Translations under genes and position numbers: made by a program
Notes under the pieces: model-generated
The model's input: only the letters and a program-made list of their open reading frames with translations
What the model was told of the DNA's origin: nothing
The model's database searches: none
Shown: positions 63,889 through 64,000 of the stretch, piece after piece
Position numbering within the stretch: the first letter of the stretch is position 1
How the letters are laid out: each line of letters starts with the position of its first letter
Assembly: GCA_963576565.1 (NCBI GenBank)
Contig: OY755047.1
Span: 2,965,501-3,029,500 of the forward strand
Length of the DNA: 64,000 nt
Source of the DNA: Aspidapion aeneum
Lineage: Eukaryota; Arthropoda; Insecta; Coleoptera; Brentidae
Direction: 5' to 3'

Positions 63889-64000
63889 GAGGTAACACCA
63901 AAAATGTATTTGGCCTATCCTAGCAATATCGTAATTTTTAGTTTAAGCAAACTCCATCCTACTTTTATTTTTATAAAAAGTTGACTTTGTCCCATTTTGC
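63889..64000. other. Unassigned window end
   Basis: Nothing recognised. Confidence 0.3.

Overview
The window looks like repeat-rich nuclear DNA from an arthropod, most likely an insect with a large genome such as a leaf beetle. The reasons are pervasive AT richness, the absence of any operon or long conserved gene, and a dense mosaic of mariner, pogo/Tigger, hAT, foldback and non-LTR elements. TTAGG-like and TTCGG-like pentamers also occur. Species assignment is inference only. I see no complete host gene, no rRNA, no tRNA and no CRISPR array.

Layout. 0-9.5 kb: a poly-G hAT MITE end, the C-terminal end of a retroelement polyprotein, copy A of a 1.2 kb 'CCCAAC' element, an RTE-like LINE relic, a 1.28 kb foldback, and a pogo element broken by a second foldback. 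9.6-18.5 kb: copies B, C and D of the CCCAAC element (C and D sit inside LINE relics with exact empty sites elsewhere in the window), a foldback made of telomere-like pentamers, and one foldback nested in another. 18.5-25.5 kb: 168-bp satellite monomers on both sides of a 3.7 kb array of 8-bp then 6-bp units, then an element whose two ends are each a hairpin. 25.5-35.7 kb: decayed repeats, a hAT MITE nested in a foldback, three short hAT MITEs with 7-8 bp target duplications, and a LINE tail. 35.7-45.0 kb: two more pogo relics, a 28-bp perfect hairpin beside a pentamer array, a second pentamer foldback, a deleted mariner, and a 1.1 kb terminal-inverted-repeat unit carrying a plausible first exon of a THAP-domain protein. 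45-54 kb: LINE relics, a hAT element with a recognisable transposase C-terminus and 8-bp target duplication, a pogo-type MITE and a 1.5 kb foldback carrying a 65-codon ORF. 54-64 kb: a hAT MITE, copy E of the CCCAAC element, the second copy of the ORF-bearing foldback inside a LINE, the second hairpin-ended element, and a region with TGCGGAAAAG palindromes around a short candidate first exon.

How the parts relate. Nothing here works as a host pathway; the window records nested transposition. Several insertions can be ordered because an uninterrupted paralogue lies in the same window. Coding remnants that can be named are reverse transcriptase and C-terminal LINE fragments, a pogo helix-turn-helix, mariner transposase pieces, a hAT dimerisation domain and a THAP-like exon. 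The items most worth following up are the THAP-like exon unit (42.1-43.2 kb), the 65-codon ORF kept in two foldback copies, the young CCCAAC family, the hairpin-ended elements and the stepwise satellite array.
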